Source: Harmonia axyridis
Taxonomy: Eukaryota; Arthropoda; Insecta; Coleoptera; Coccinellidae
Assembly: GCF_914767665.1 (NCBI RefSeq)
Contig: NC_059507.1
Location: 7,378,001-7,442,000, forward strand
Reading direction: 5' to 3'
DNA: 64,000 bases
Positions within the stretch are counted from its first letter, which is position 1, and every line of letters starts with the position of its first letter. Of the stretch, positions 21,995 through 33,264 are shown in pieces. The notes under the pieces are model-generated. The model was given only the letters and a program-made list of their open reading frames with translations, made no database searches and was not told where the DNA came from. The position numbers and the translations under genes were made by a program.

Positions 21995-23991
21995 CATTCT
22001 TAGATACAAGAGTAGGCTTATGTTGTGCGTGCTTTTTCATAATTCAACGCTTCAACCCTTTTGATCTTACTAGATCCTGCAAACTTATCGAGAATATGAA
22101 ACCGACTAATAATGTACTTCTCACAATTGTTTTGGATTACACCTGGAATATCAAAGATGAATCTTTTAGAGAACTAACTAAATTAACATTTTCCATATCT
22201 GAACTGAATGATGAATATTTTTACGCAGTTCGATTTTCTTCAATGAAAAAGAAAATAACATTTCCAGAATTATAATTATTATTATTACTATTACTATTAG
22301 TATGAAACATTAGATATTTATAAGGAAAAAAGACGAAAAAACATTTGAATTGTAATAACTTATGAATAATCCTTTAACAATTCAATTCAACATATCAGTA
22401 CGGTAAAACAAAAGATTCTTGTACCAAATTTCATGAAAAAAGGTCTTATGATTGGTGATTGTGATTAACAGCATCAAAAAACTGGTATGGATTGATAACT
22501 ATCAACTATTATACAAATTGAAAATTGGAAAATTAGTGGTAACTTCTGCACAACGAAAAAAACAGAAGCTTTTTCAGTTTCTGCAGTGTTCTGCTTATTC
22601 AGAAATTTGAAATTGTTTCAATGAAATATTAAAAATTAAGTTCATAAGAATCTCTTGTTCTAGTTTACCCATAGACATATTGTCACAGTCTTAGATTTTA
22701 CCTAAATAAATCATTTAAACTCTGTAAATACATTTTTCGTGATATCCTGCCTCTATTACTTGAAGAAATTGTATTTATCTGGTGTAATATCCAAAGACCT
22801 ATGACTTAGGAGACTTTCACTGAAACTTTTTTTGATTTATTGCACGAATCAAAGGGAAGAAATATCTCAAATTATATTTTTGTAAAATTAGTCTCAATTT
22901 CGAATAAGAATTCATTTATTGAATTCACAACTGTCAAGTGTAGGTATTATTGTTTCATTTTTAAAAAAAGCTGAATGAATAATAATTGAACTATGTCCAC
23001 GAACTACCAACTAACATCCTTCAAAATTCAAAAACTTACGGATTATCTCCTAAGCATGAACTGAACACAATGATGAGTATCAACGTTAGGAAATTGCTTC
23101 GTAAAAACATCATTTTCCTGAATAGCGATAACAATCGAATACAAGAAGACCTTCCGAAAATCTTCTCATCAATTATTTCAACTTTTGCATTCTGAATTTC
23201 TAACGGAACTGAAGAGGGAAAAAAAGTGAAGGGTATTACGGGGACCAAGCGCATATTTTCTAGTAGGTATAACGTCCTTGCGCATGACCTGAGCTTTTGG
23301 AACATACATTTTAAAGTGGACGAGTGAAAAGTCCCAAGAAATTGAATTTATGCCACAATGACCAGACAGGGAGTTTTAAAATTGAACAAGGATTTATTCA
23401 AGTCAAAATGTTGAATCTTATCAGTGAAAGAAACATTGGCTTAGGTCATCCAAGTATGTTTGTGGATCCATTGTATGAATAGATCTGCAAGACCATCATA
23501 CGTGGCACCCAGTGTGAATATTGATGGTAAACCCTGAAATTTCTGGTTTTAAAATGGAAAATCTGATGAACCTCAAGTAATACTGACTTCTTCAATGTAA
23601 AAACTTGGTGAAATACGACAAAATAAAAGACTGTTACAGAAAGAAAGTTTAGATAGTAAAAGTTATAATGATCCTGGATACGTAGAAGTTTGGTTAAACC
23701 ATCAAATTTATGGGATTAATGATGGAATCATCAGTGTGTCCATTCTGTAGTACCTGCCATATACACCTCGACATACATAGCGGAGCGTGACGTAGAATGG
23801 ATGGGTTTATATTCCAAACAGTGACGTTCTCCGAGAGTTGTGCAGCGTGCGGCGTCATCTCTCGATCTACCAAAGAGTCACTACAGTCCGATTTTTTAAA
23901 TCACCCTTGTATCTCAGAAACTAGATGCCGAGGCAACTTGAGTTTTTCTGCCATTTCTGTTTCTCGTCAGATAACTCTTTTAAGTTTCAAC
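21995..23991. other. Intergenic, nothing recognised
   Basis: AT-rich. Frames at 21913-22275 and 22986-23305 have no motif and no convincing splice context. The missing first exon of the channel gene could lie here or further right; I could not identify it. Confidence 0.4.
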
Positions 23992-24094
23992 CCCCACCAA
24001 TTTTTCTTCTATTGGAAAAATATTTTGATTGTGGAAGGCTATTCTATGCCTTTCACAATCAATATTTTTCTAGAAGAAGAAAAACTTGGTGGGG
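23992..24094. repeat. Long hairpin, about 48-bp arms
   Basis: Left arm CCCCACCAATTTTTCTTCTA and onward to GATTGTGGAAGGC; after the short loop TATTCTAT the complement begins GCCTTTCACAATC and ends AAAACTTGGTGGGG. There are a few mismatches. It is probably a foldback MITE core. An open frame across it (23797-24144) is explained by the repeat. Confidence 0.8.
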
Positions 24095-26392
24095 CTAGGG
24101 GAATAAACCTAGCTTCAACTTCAGGAATGCACGGATTTACTTAATTTTGAAAATAGAAATCGACGGGTGGAAAGATATTTTCAGATAATTATTTGTACTT
24201 GTACAAGAATTTTGGTCTGATTGCAGTATTCTTCAATTACAAATTGTTTATTTCTACCTAATGTCTGGATGAAAAAAAGGCATGACAATTTTTTCTTTTA
24301 GTTATAATGCTGAATGGGCGAGAAAAACATTTGTGAGCGGTTAGAAATATCAAATTAAAAAATGCATTGCGTAACTTGCTTTTTAAAATAAAAATCGGCG
24401 GGTACGAGAATTCTTCGAACAAGGCGTTATTTTTTGGCACGCTTTATATGTCATGAGATAATCATGATGATAGTCAACCTTCGAAACAAGACGACAACCT
24501 TAAAAATAGAAAAAGATATGTCTAGTAAGCAGAGGTCTGAAATCTCTTTTTCTAGAAAGAAAAAATGATTGAAACAACAATTAAAATATCATCAACAAAA
24601 TTCCATCGAAATGTCATTAAATTATATTTTTCTCAAGATTTTTCGAAAATGAGAAGGTTTATTGAAAAAAAGTTACAAAAAACCTTGTGAGCCGGAAATT
24701 CTATTGAAAATGAAATATTTTCTCGTTTTCAAGAGTATTCATGTCAACTGGGTTGTATTTCGTATTCGCGCTACACAATCAAGTTTTAAATTTGGCGCAC
24801 AATGAAATGATGAAATAACAAGGAGGAACTAGCTATTTGATGTACCGTTCTTTGATCTCCAATAGAAGCTCAAAAGCCTCTGATTCCTACTCAGTGCTTT
24901 CCTTAGATTTTCTCTATATCTAATAATTACTGAGATGTAGTGCTGAATAACAGAAATCTGCCAACCATATGAAAGTTGCCAGGGTTAATCATCCCTCAAG
25001 AAATAATGTGTTCTGTCCCCATGTGCGTATTTTTATTTTCTTTATATTATATTAGATTACATTATTATTAGTTTGCGACGATGCAATTGTATACGTTTGA
25101 AAGTTTCCTTGATGTTGATCTTTATTCTGACTAGATGACGATATGGACAGCCTGAAGGCCAGTCAAGCAAGAAGAAGAGAACACAAATCACGCCCCCGAC
25201 GGACCATAGACTTAAACTAATTAGATCATAGAGTATAAAATTATTCTATGTTCTAAGAACTAGCTAGCTAGTAGTCATAGAGTAAGTATTTACATGTTCT
25301 TTGCTATAGTAGCTAGCGTTTCGAAAAAAAGACAACTAGTTCGATCGTTCCGATTGCATTAAACAGAATTCGATTAAATTAAAACAAAATCGGCCATTCT
25401 CCTTCGAATTTAACACATCAATGATGAACTATATTGAGCATATCGATCGTCTTCAGTGTAATTTGCGATTCTGATGAATGGACAAGCACTGGAAACAAAA
25501 GATTTTTCGCATGACACTCATTGATGGACAAGTGGCTAGAACTCGGAAGTTAACAAACACTCGAGCACGGATTCTGGAGTCGGCGATATTTGAGTGGGCC
25601 GATCGAAAGGTCTCAGGAACCCTCGACGAAAAATCGTTAAGGTAGGAATTCGAAACGGACTCAGCTCTTTGACGAGTTGGCTTTGGAAAGTGTCCCGGTT
25701 GCCGTGCACTCAGGAAGAAGTCGAGGGAAATTACTGGGTCGAAATTGAGGACTGTGCGATGCATGAATGATGCAGATTTCTGAGGAATCGCTTCCGGGAG
25801 GGATCCAGTGACCGTGAAAATAGAGCATCATCAACTGAAAACGCTGCAAATTGTACACAAAGGTTCATTATTGCCAGGTTGCGCTTTCTCTCAGATTTCT
25901 CGGTATTTGATGAATTCTTGGAGGTTTTTGAAAAAATGGGGTCTTGTGAAGAAGACAACACATTTAGGGAAGTATCTATACTTTTGAACGAAAACTTTAT
26001 TTTACTCCTCATGATTTATTGAAGAGAAATATACATAACATAGGCGTACAAGTTTGCTTCCGCCGTTTTTGTTTCCGAAATTCGAGGCTTTATTTTGAGA
26101 AACAGATTATACATTTCTCTAATTCTGTGGTTATTCCGTTCATTATTCCACATCTTGTAGAACAAAATAGTGCGAGAATATATCAGAAACGCACAGTTTT
26201 CATGGTTATATTTTATTATTATATGCTGGTACTTCGAACTTTCCGCCACGGCTTTATCTGTCAATTCATCAATTTGCCTTAAAGAAATCAGTTCTGTCAA
26301 CCAACATTTTTCAATGCAAAAATCACTAAATGATTTTTATGGAAATATTTCATTAATTTCAATAAGAATGCAATGGATTAGAGAAAATAATG
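24095..26392. other. Intergenic with a GC-richer block
   Basis: Mostly AT-rich, without genes. Around 25133-25225 a frame after TTATTCTGACTAG reads DDDMDSLKASQARRREHKSR and ends at a stop after RPRRTIDLN; it could be a terminal exon, but I cannot place it in a family. From about 25440 to 25860 base composition is clearly less AT-rich than the neighbours and frames stay open on both strands. It may be an untranslated exon or a relic; no function is proposed. Confidence 0.3.
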
Positions 26393-26513
26393 TATAATAC
26401 TCGTACAGAAGGCTCATTCTACCACTCGTTCATTCAAAAACTCGCCACTTTGTGGCTCGTTTTTGAATTTTGAACTCGTGGAAGAATATCAATGCCTTCT
26501 GCACTTGTATTAT
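26393..26513. repeat. 121-bp palindromic element
   Basis: Arms begin TATAATACTCGTACAGAAGG on the left and end CCTTCTGCACTTGTATTATA on the right, meeting at TTCAAAAACTCGCCAC, TTT, GTGGCTCGTTTTTGAA. Almost the whole element folds back on itself. It has no coding capacity and looks like a compact foldback MITE. Confidence 0.85.
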
Positions 26514-26524
26514 AAATAACTATT

Positions 26525-26960
26525 ATGATTCAAAGTATTGTCCATCGCTGGCCACTACTTTCACCCAACTTTCGGGCAGCGTACGAATCCCGTGTTGGAA
26601 AAACTGGTCATCTTTTGAAGCGATCCAACTTCTTCATGAGATCGGAAGTGCTGGTCAGCAAGGCCGTGTGCCATTGATCGAAACAAGTGATAGTCCGAGG
26701 ACAACGTCTGGAGAATTGGGCGGGTGGGGTAGGACTTCCCTTTTCAAAGTTTCCAAGTATGTCTTGACCCCTTCGCAATATGGGATCGAGCATTGTCATG
26801 CTGTAAAACCACTTTATCATGTCTCTCGTTTTATTGCGCCCGTTTGTCTTTCAATTCTCGACTCAAACGCATTACTTGCGTTCGATAACGATCGCCTGTG
26901 ATTGCTTCAGTCGGTTTTAACAACTCATAATACACTACGCCGAGCAGGTCTTACTTGTAT
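26525..26960 (-). pseudogene. Mos1-like mariner transposase C-terminal relic
   Basis: Read on the minus strand, it carries RYRTQVMRLSRELK-like sequence, LQHDNARSHI, a shifted PTRPI/YSP region, YHLFRSMAHGLADQHF and, near 26530-26590, the tail that corresponds to LPESWVKVVASDG. Frameshifts interrupt it, and the helix-turn-helix half is missing. It is related to the copies at 5455 and 60759. Confidence 0.8.
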
Positions 26961-27565
26961 ATTCTATGGATCTGATGACGCGATGAGCACGAAATTTTGT
27001 AATTCTCATTCTAGATATGCACTCAAAATTTCAACTTGACTGTTGTCTAAGAGATATTGTGTATTTTTTGATATTCTGCTTGCATTTTCTATGATTCTGA
27101 AAATGCAATCAACGCGAAATTTCGCACTAAGCTTGAATTTGCTTTTCGAAAGATACACGTCAAATCTCGTCACGATCGAATCGTTAATCACGGAAATATT
27201 AGGTATTTATTTTCCACAATCTGAATGATCGAGCCATTGCTTTGCCTGCACAATATTTTTTCCCATGAAAAAACAATGTTTTATCAATATCTACCTACAC
27301 GAAACTCGTTTTTATTCATTATTCGAACAACAACAAATGTAGCATCACTTAACCTTCAATACCTCGATCCCGAAACTTGACACCCAGCTTTTGAAGTTTG
27401 ATACTAACAAGTAAAATATGGTGCTATGGTACTGGTGATGCCATCTGTGCGCCAGTCCCTGGACTTATTGAGTGACGTTACTACGATATGCTACAATCAA
27501 ATCTCATTGCAAATTTTGTGATAAATGGGAAAATAATAAACCATGGTTTGAAATTTCCAGAATCT
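26961..27565. other. Intergenic, downstream of the heparanase gene
   Basis: No gene recognised. AATAAA on the minus strand at 27566-27571, about 140 bp past the heparanase stop, marks the probable end of that transcript. Confidence 0.45.
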
Positions 27566-27710
27566 TTTATTCAGAGTATAGCAAAAAAAAATAACAACAA
27601 ATTTATTTGAAGAATAGGTTATAATCTTAATTTAAAGAGAATGTTAAATATAAAATTAGGGTTTACATTAATAGTCTGGAACGAGAAAGTAGGAAACAAC
27701 TTATTTCCTA

Positions 27711-30220
27711 TTAATTACAAATTTGACTTTTTATAGGTATAATCCAAAAAACTATTGAAAATGGAGGAATGACCACATATGGTTTCGCATCCACTATTTT
27801 AGGCTGGAAGTGTGGTACATCATTAGTGGATGTGAGTTTCAGCAATTTATCATTCAAATAGATATTTCTGGAATGAGAAACCTTAAAGTATAATATATAT
27901 AATTTTCAAATTGAAAATAATATAGTTTTTACAACCAAAGAAGTATTTGTAGTCAAACTAATCAATTAATTCGTATTATTTTAATTTGGAGAAATTACCA
28001 AAGCTTCATGTCAACTTACTTTCCCAATAGTGATCCTTTGCTGGAAATAGTATAAGAAACTACTTTTAGTGATGTTCTGGGATCTCTATCCAATCCTATA
28101 ATATGAATTTTGGCAGTTGTATTCTGCATATTCATGCCATAAACTGAAAAATGAAATTTTATAAACTCAAAGAAATACCCAATTAAATAAATTAAATAGC
28201 AAACATTTCTGTTTTCATATTTAAAATACACCCTATAATAAACTGATGTAATACCTGTTATAGAAGGAAAACCATTTTCTTGAGCTTTATTATTAGAACA
28301 GTGACAGTAAAGCCTGACTCTACTACCAGTTGAATTGAAACAAGAGATGACTCGAGTCCCAACTAATTTCTTGAAGAGAATGCTGATCCAATAGTCCTAA
28401 AGGTGAACAAGATTAAATAAATCAGCAAAATTTACAATATTTTCACTCACAGGATTTGGTTCATAAGTGTCAGAGATGAGGGCATAATGTCCATTAAAAA
28501 TAGATTGGCGAACTACAACATCTATTCCGTTTTTAGCTGCTGTTCCAAGTTTGTCCAACCATATGAAACATGCAATGAATTTGTCAGAGTACTTGGGGGA
28601 ACCCCCACCCCATGCTGATGCAGTCTCGCCTGATAAATCAGATCTCTTAGATGCCATTGCTTACAAATATCAACAGACTCACCTAACCAAATCTCTTTAG
28701 ATGTCGAATTAGTCTTTTTCTGAATAAATTTTACAACATCGATCTGCCATTTCAGAATATCAAAGATAACAGGATCGAGAAAGTTTGATTGGTTTGCTGT
28801 TCTTCCATTGAAATAATATCTGAAAACGAATAGCTTTTATAACTCATTTCATTCATTTCTCACTCAAAACATTGAAGATTGTGGTAGTCATATATTTTCG
28901 AATTGAATCCCTTTAGCAATTATAAAATACTTACTGGTGCCAACTAATAACATCAATAGCAAATTTGCCCTTTGCCAAAAATTCTTCCAAATATTTCATG
29001 CTCTCTTTGTGTGAAATATCAGGCCTAGTAGTATCAGGACCAATAAGAAGAGAGCTTCCATACCTCTTGTATTTTTTCAGGATTTTCTTGAGCTTGAGAA
29101 AATCAGAAGCTAGTTCTTCATAGTTGAATTTATGTCGGAATGAATTGGGTTCTTCAAAAATTATATATTTCATTCAGCGTAAAATCGATTGAAGCTGAAA
29201 TATTTTACCATTTCCAAGTTGCCAATCCAAATTGAGTCCGTATTTATTGGAAAAATTTATGAGAACTTCAGCATTTCTTGAATCCCATGAGTCATTTGAT
29301 AATCTTCTCAAGGCATTCAAGTCGAAAACCATATCTAAATTTGTTTTTCTTGTCAAATTATTCAACATTAGCCAGTCCTGACCTACAAAAATAAAATTAA
29401 TACATCTCATAATACACAATCAAGAATCAGAAAGAATCATGTAGAGCATTGATTCTAGCATTGAAGAGAGAAAGGTTGGTTTAAGCAACATAGATTTCTT
29501 GGACTGAGATATGCAGGGATATAAAGGAGAGGATCAAAAGTTTGAATTTTTATCAATTAATTTAACATCACTGTTGAATTAACTAGAACTATTTGTAGAT
29601 GCTCACTGAATTGAATGAAGTAAGCAAGTTAGAATCTAAGCTTACCATACATAGAAAAATTCTGTGTTGAGACATAATTACAGTATTCATCAGAGGATTC
29701 TGGATTTTGCTCTGAATATTTCAAATTGTGTTTTGAATCATCTTTGCTCGGCACAAAAATCAAACGATCTGCCATATTTCCACCAACTCTCAAATTAGCT
29801 GGTGACAAATGTGATATCATTTTTATCAATTTTGGATTCCTAGAAAACAAATACACTTTTGCCTCTATAGAATTCTCATTAACATTTATGAAAGGTGGGA
29901 TATTCATGATGATTTATATCTTGAAAAAGTACACTTCCATTATTGGATTAATTCCAATCTTAGAAAGCTTATAGTTTGTACCTCAATCATGCTCAATTCA
30001 AATAACAAATGATATTAATCAGCATACATAGATTTACTCACGACATATTAAATTTCTTGAATCCATTTTGAATTACGGAGGTATCAAGTCCAAGACTCAA
30101 AAATTTTGTATCTATCTTGGAAATTATTGGTTCATATTCATCAAAAAATAGCATATGAGTGGAACCAAAATCATAAACACCCAATAGTATAGAGAAGGAA
30201 AACCATAGTTTCAAAGCCAT
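27711..30220 (-). CDS. HPSE: Heparanase-like endo-beta-glucuronidase (GH79)
   Basis: Nine exons, all phases consistent: 30042-30220, 29646-29839, 29209-29382, 28935-29151, 28683-28819, 28451-28629, 28255-28396, 28020-28143, 27711-27867. Total 1503 bp, 500 residues. Heparanases cut heparan sulfate chains in lysosomes and the extracellular matrix. The N-terminus (MALKLWFSFSILLGVYDFGS) is a signal peptide. Family motifs in order: LSPANLRVGGNMADRLIF, DMVFDLNALRRL, the acid/base Glu in GNEPNSF (residue 183, codon split by the 57-bp intron 3), ISWHQYYFNGRTA, the nucleophile Glu in WLGETASAWGGG (residue 302, just after an exon border), VVVRQSIFNGHYAL and DYWISILFKKLVG. The C-terminal lobe ends PPFSIVFWIIPIKSQIC, like vertebrate heparanase. 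The segment between the small and large subunits is about 27 residues shorter than in human. Confidence 0.95.
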
Positions 30221-31021
30221 CTTATTTCAAATGCAAATTATCTGTAAAATAATTTTTGTTTAGACTTGTCATTCAAAAAGGATAGTCTTTTCTATATAAA
30301 TAGTTTATTCTGTATGTATCAATATGAGAAGAAATATAACGATCATTTAATACCTTAGCAGGCAGGTATTACTTCATTATAATTTTGTTAGTGACAAAAA
30401 CTTATCAAAATTATGGAGTGCTAAAAAAAAGTTGGCTCGTTATCTTAAAGACACCGACACAGAAGAATTATCATTTAATTCAATAACTTATATCATTATT
30501 TAATATTTTTATTATTCCTCTGAAGACATTAATCAGTAAACACCAGAAATTGAAAACAATAACCTTTTTGCTAATTATTCGAGGTTATATGTCAGTTTTG
30601 CAAATTAGGAATGTTAGATCTACTTTTGTTTGGAACTATTCTATTTCTGATTTTAAAATTAGTTCTTCTATATTGAAAAAACTAATAATAATTTATTTTT
30701 ATCTGAGTGAAAATATTTGGGATGAAACATCGATACAAAATAAGAAGTGCAATCATCATAAACTAATATATTTTTTAACCTGGACATTTTAATTTGAAAG
30801 TTGTTGTGTTTGATAATCCCAGCCGCCATAGCTATTAACCTGCCACATTGAACTAATAATACATAATTCTATGACCTGCCATCTGTAGTCAATTAATAAT
30901 TAGTTCAATATTCTATGATAGTAAACAAAAATTTGCGATTCACATTTGGATTCGCAAAAAATAATTTTTTTGTCATTACCTATTTGAGTTATTTATTCTT
31001 AATTGATTAAAAGTCAAAATA
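30221..31021. promoter_or_regulatory. Divergent intergenic region between heparanase and otubain
   Basis: About 800 bp separate the two start codons, so both promoters and 5' UTRs must lie here. It is AT-rich. A short frame at 30550-30792 has no motif. I see no TATA box I would trust. The role is inferred from gene layout only. Confidence 0.45.
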
Positions 31022-32393
31022 ATGGGCGACGAAGCAAAAAATTCCTCAACTACTACAGAAGATGCTCCTCAATTTAATCAAGATGAGTTGATAATGGCTC
31101 AGCAAAGACAAATAGAAAAAGAAGTATGTAATTAAGAAAAGTTGAAAAAAAAATGTAATCACAACTCAATATGTCACTGTTTATATGGTCGTTTGAACAT
31201 TATTCAAAAAGTGTTTTACATAACTAATCACCAGAGTGAAAAGCTTAGTGCTTATATTTACTTTTTCAGATTTCAGAGACTATACCTTTAGTAGGTAATT
31301 TAGAAAACATCCTTTCATTAGAACACGAGTATTCACATGATGCTGTTTATCAAGAAAAAATAAGAAATTTGTCTCTTAAATATGGAAACATCAGAAGAAC
31401 TAGGCCTGATGGCAACTGTTTCTTTAGGGCTTTCAGTTTTGCTTATATTGAAAAACTATTAGATAATAAAGAAGAATTTGACTCCTTTTACAAACGAGCT
31501 GAAAAAAGCAAAGATGTTCTGGTTGAGCTTGGTTTCCAACAATTTACAGTTGAAGATTTTTATGACACTGTAAGTACATATATTGATTTGAACAAAATAT
31601 GTCTAAGAGGAAAAAAGTATTTTCTTTGGATTTATGGAATGAATTATTTGCCATATCCTTCAATTCAGTCAGTTTATTTCTATTTCAATAGTATATGGAC
31701 GTTTTACGGAGAGTACGAGAAATAGAAAATCTGGATGAAGCTAAAGTAGAGCTATTGAATCTATTCAATGATCAAGGATATTCAGATTATATGGTAGTTT
31801 ATTTACGATTGCTTACAAGTGGTCAGTTGCAAAAGGAAAAAGACTTTTATAGCTGTTTCATTGAAGGTCACAGAACAGTAAGTAGAATAGAACTATAAAG
31901 GAAATTAATTTGAGTTGGAATAAACTCCATTTTTGGTTTATCATAACTTCGATGAGTCAAACAAGCAATAGCAACAGTTGTTTTGTTGTATTATCCTTTA
32001 GGATTATTTCAGTTTTTTTGGGATAGCCAAATTTTTTTTTTTTCATGATATTATAACTATGCAGTGTGTGAACACATACATAAAAAATGTTATGCACTGC
32101 CATTTACAATTTTTGGGAAAGAAATATTTCTCGAACACTGATGGAAGCACTTGACCTTATTCCTTCTTCAGGTAGAGGATTTCTGCCATCAAGAAGTTGA
32201 ACCTATGTATAAAGAAAGTGATCATATCCACATCATAGCAGCTTGTGCTGCTTTAGAAACTGGTGTACGCGTTGTTTATATGGATAGAGGTGTTGGAAAA
32301 GCCGTTACAGAACATGACCTTCCCGAAGGTTGTGTTCCATTTGTTCATCTTCTGTATCGTCCAGGACATTATGATATTTTGTATCCTGTTTAA
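31022..32393 (+). CDS. OTUB1: Otubain-1-type deubiquitinase (OTU cysteine protease)
   Basis: Four exons, 31022-31123, 31270-31569, 31692-31877 and 32172-32393, with donors GTATGT, GTAAGT, GTAAGT; all splices fall between codons. Total 810 bp, 269 residues, against 271 in human OTUB1. Catalytic Asp81 and Cys84 lie in RPDGNCFFRAF; His262 and Asp264 lie in RPGHYDILYPV at the C-terminus. The acidic N-terminus (MGDEAKNSSTTTEDAPQF) and the helical ubiquitin-contacting region are present. Family knowledge: removes Lys48-linked ubiquitin chains and inhibits Ubc13-type E2 enzymes without catalysis, in cytosol and nucleus. AATAAA at 32423-32428 lies 30 bp past the stop. The gene diverges from heparanase. 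Confidence 0.95.
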
Positions 32394-32428
32394 ATCAATT
32401 TTTGTTATCTTAAAATGTTTGCAATAAA

Positions 32429-33264
32429 AAATTTTCAAATCCTACAGCCATTTTCTATATTCTGAAAATATATGTGAACAGGAAGAATAGAATATAATTG
32501 ATAAAAGACAAAGTTACCAGAAGAATGAAGTACTTTTTTTTCTATCAATTATTAGAGTAAAATAAAAGATCATTTGAATGGGAACATGAAACAATCCAAT
32601 GATTGTATCAACATATCGTTTTTTTCTTATGAAATGGGAAAGTGTTTATGACCAATAAACCTTATTAATTTGTAATGCAAAATATCTTTTACCAAATTAG
32701 TTCATACATTTTAGAAATATTGCTTAAAGCAGACCAAAAAACTTGGATGTCAGAATAAACTTACAATAACATATATTTTCCAACTAGACTCGTACGAATT
32801 TGACGTTAACTGATTTAGTAGTTTTGAAATTTGTATCAGGAATTTATATTAATATAACTATTTAGACATATTAATTCCTAACTGCATGATTTTATTATAG
32901 GTGAAAAAAAATGTTTATGTCAGACACAATTTATATTTTTATTCTTCTTACAAACGTCTCATAAGTGTTATAAATATTTTATCATATTTTACTCACTTCA
33001 TTCAAATTATCAACTAAATCACACATATCAAAATCATATTCAGGTCAGAAGAGTAACATACAAAATTTGTTTAAAAATCATGTTTTCACTTCATTCAACT
33101 CCTCTACATATTTTGTCTTATATCAAAGTATGAGAGAAAATATCAGGTGAGTGAAAATGAAATGAGTGCTTTGGATACTTCCTCAGGATACTTTTGTACC
33201 TTCTAAAGTTTCAATTATCTCAAAGTTTTCCAAAAGGAAAAGATTTTGATTCGACATTTTCTTC
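32429..33264. other. Convergent intergenic region between otubain and UGT
   Basis: Nothing coding seen. It probably contains the 3' UTR of the UGT gene; a minus-strand AATAAA is present at 32891-32896. Confidence 0.45.

Noticed and set aside
23797..24144. 115-codon plus-strand frame
   Set aside because: It spans the 103-bp hairpin, and its C-terminal half is the arms of that repeat.
26470..26901. 143-codon plus-strand frame
   Set aside because: It is antisense to a Mos1-like mariner relic, which explains its composition.
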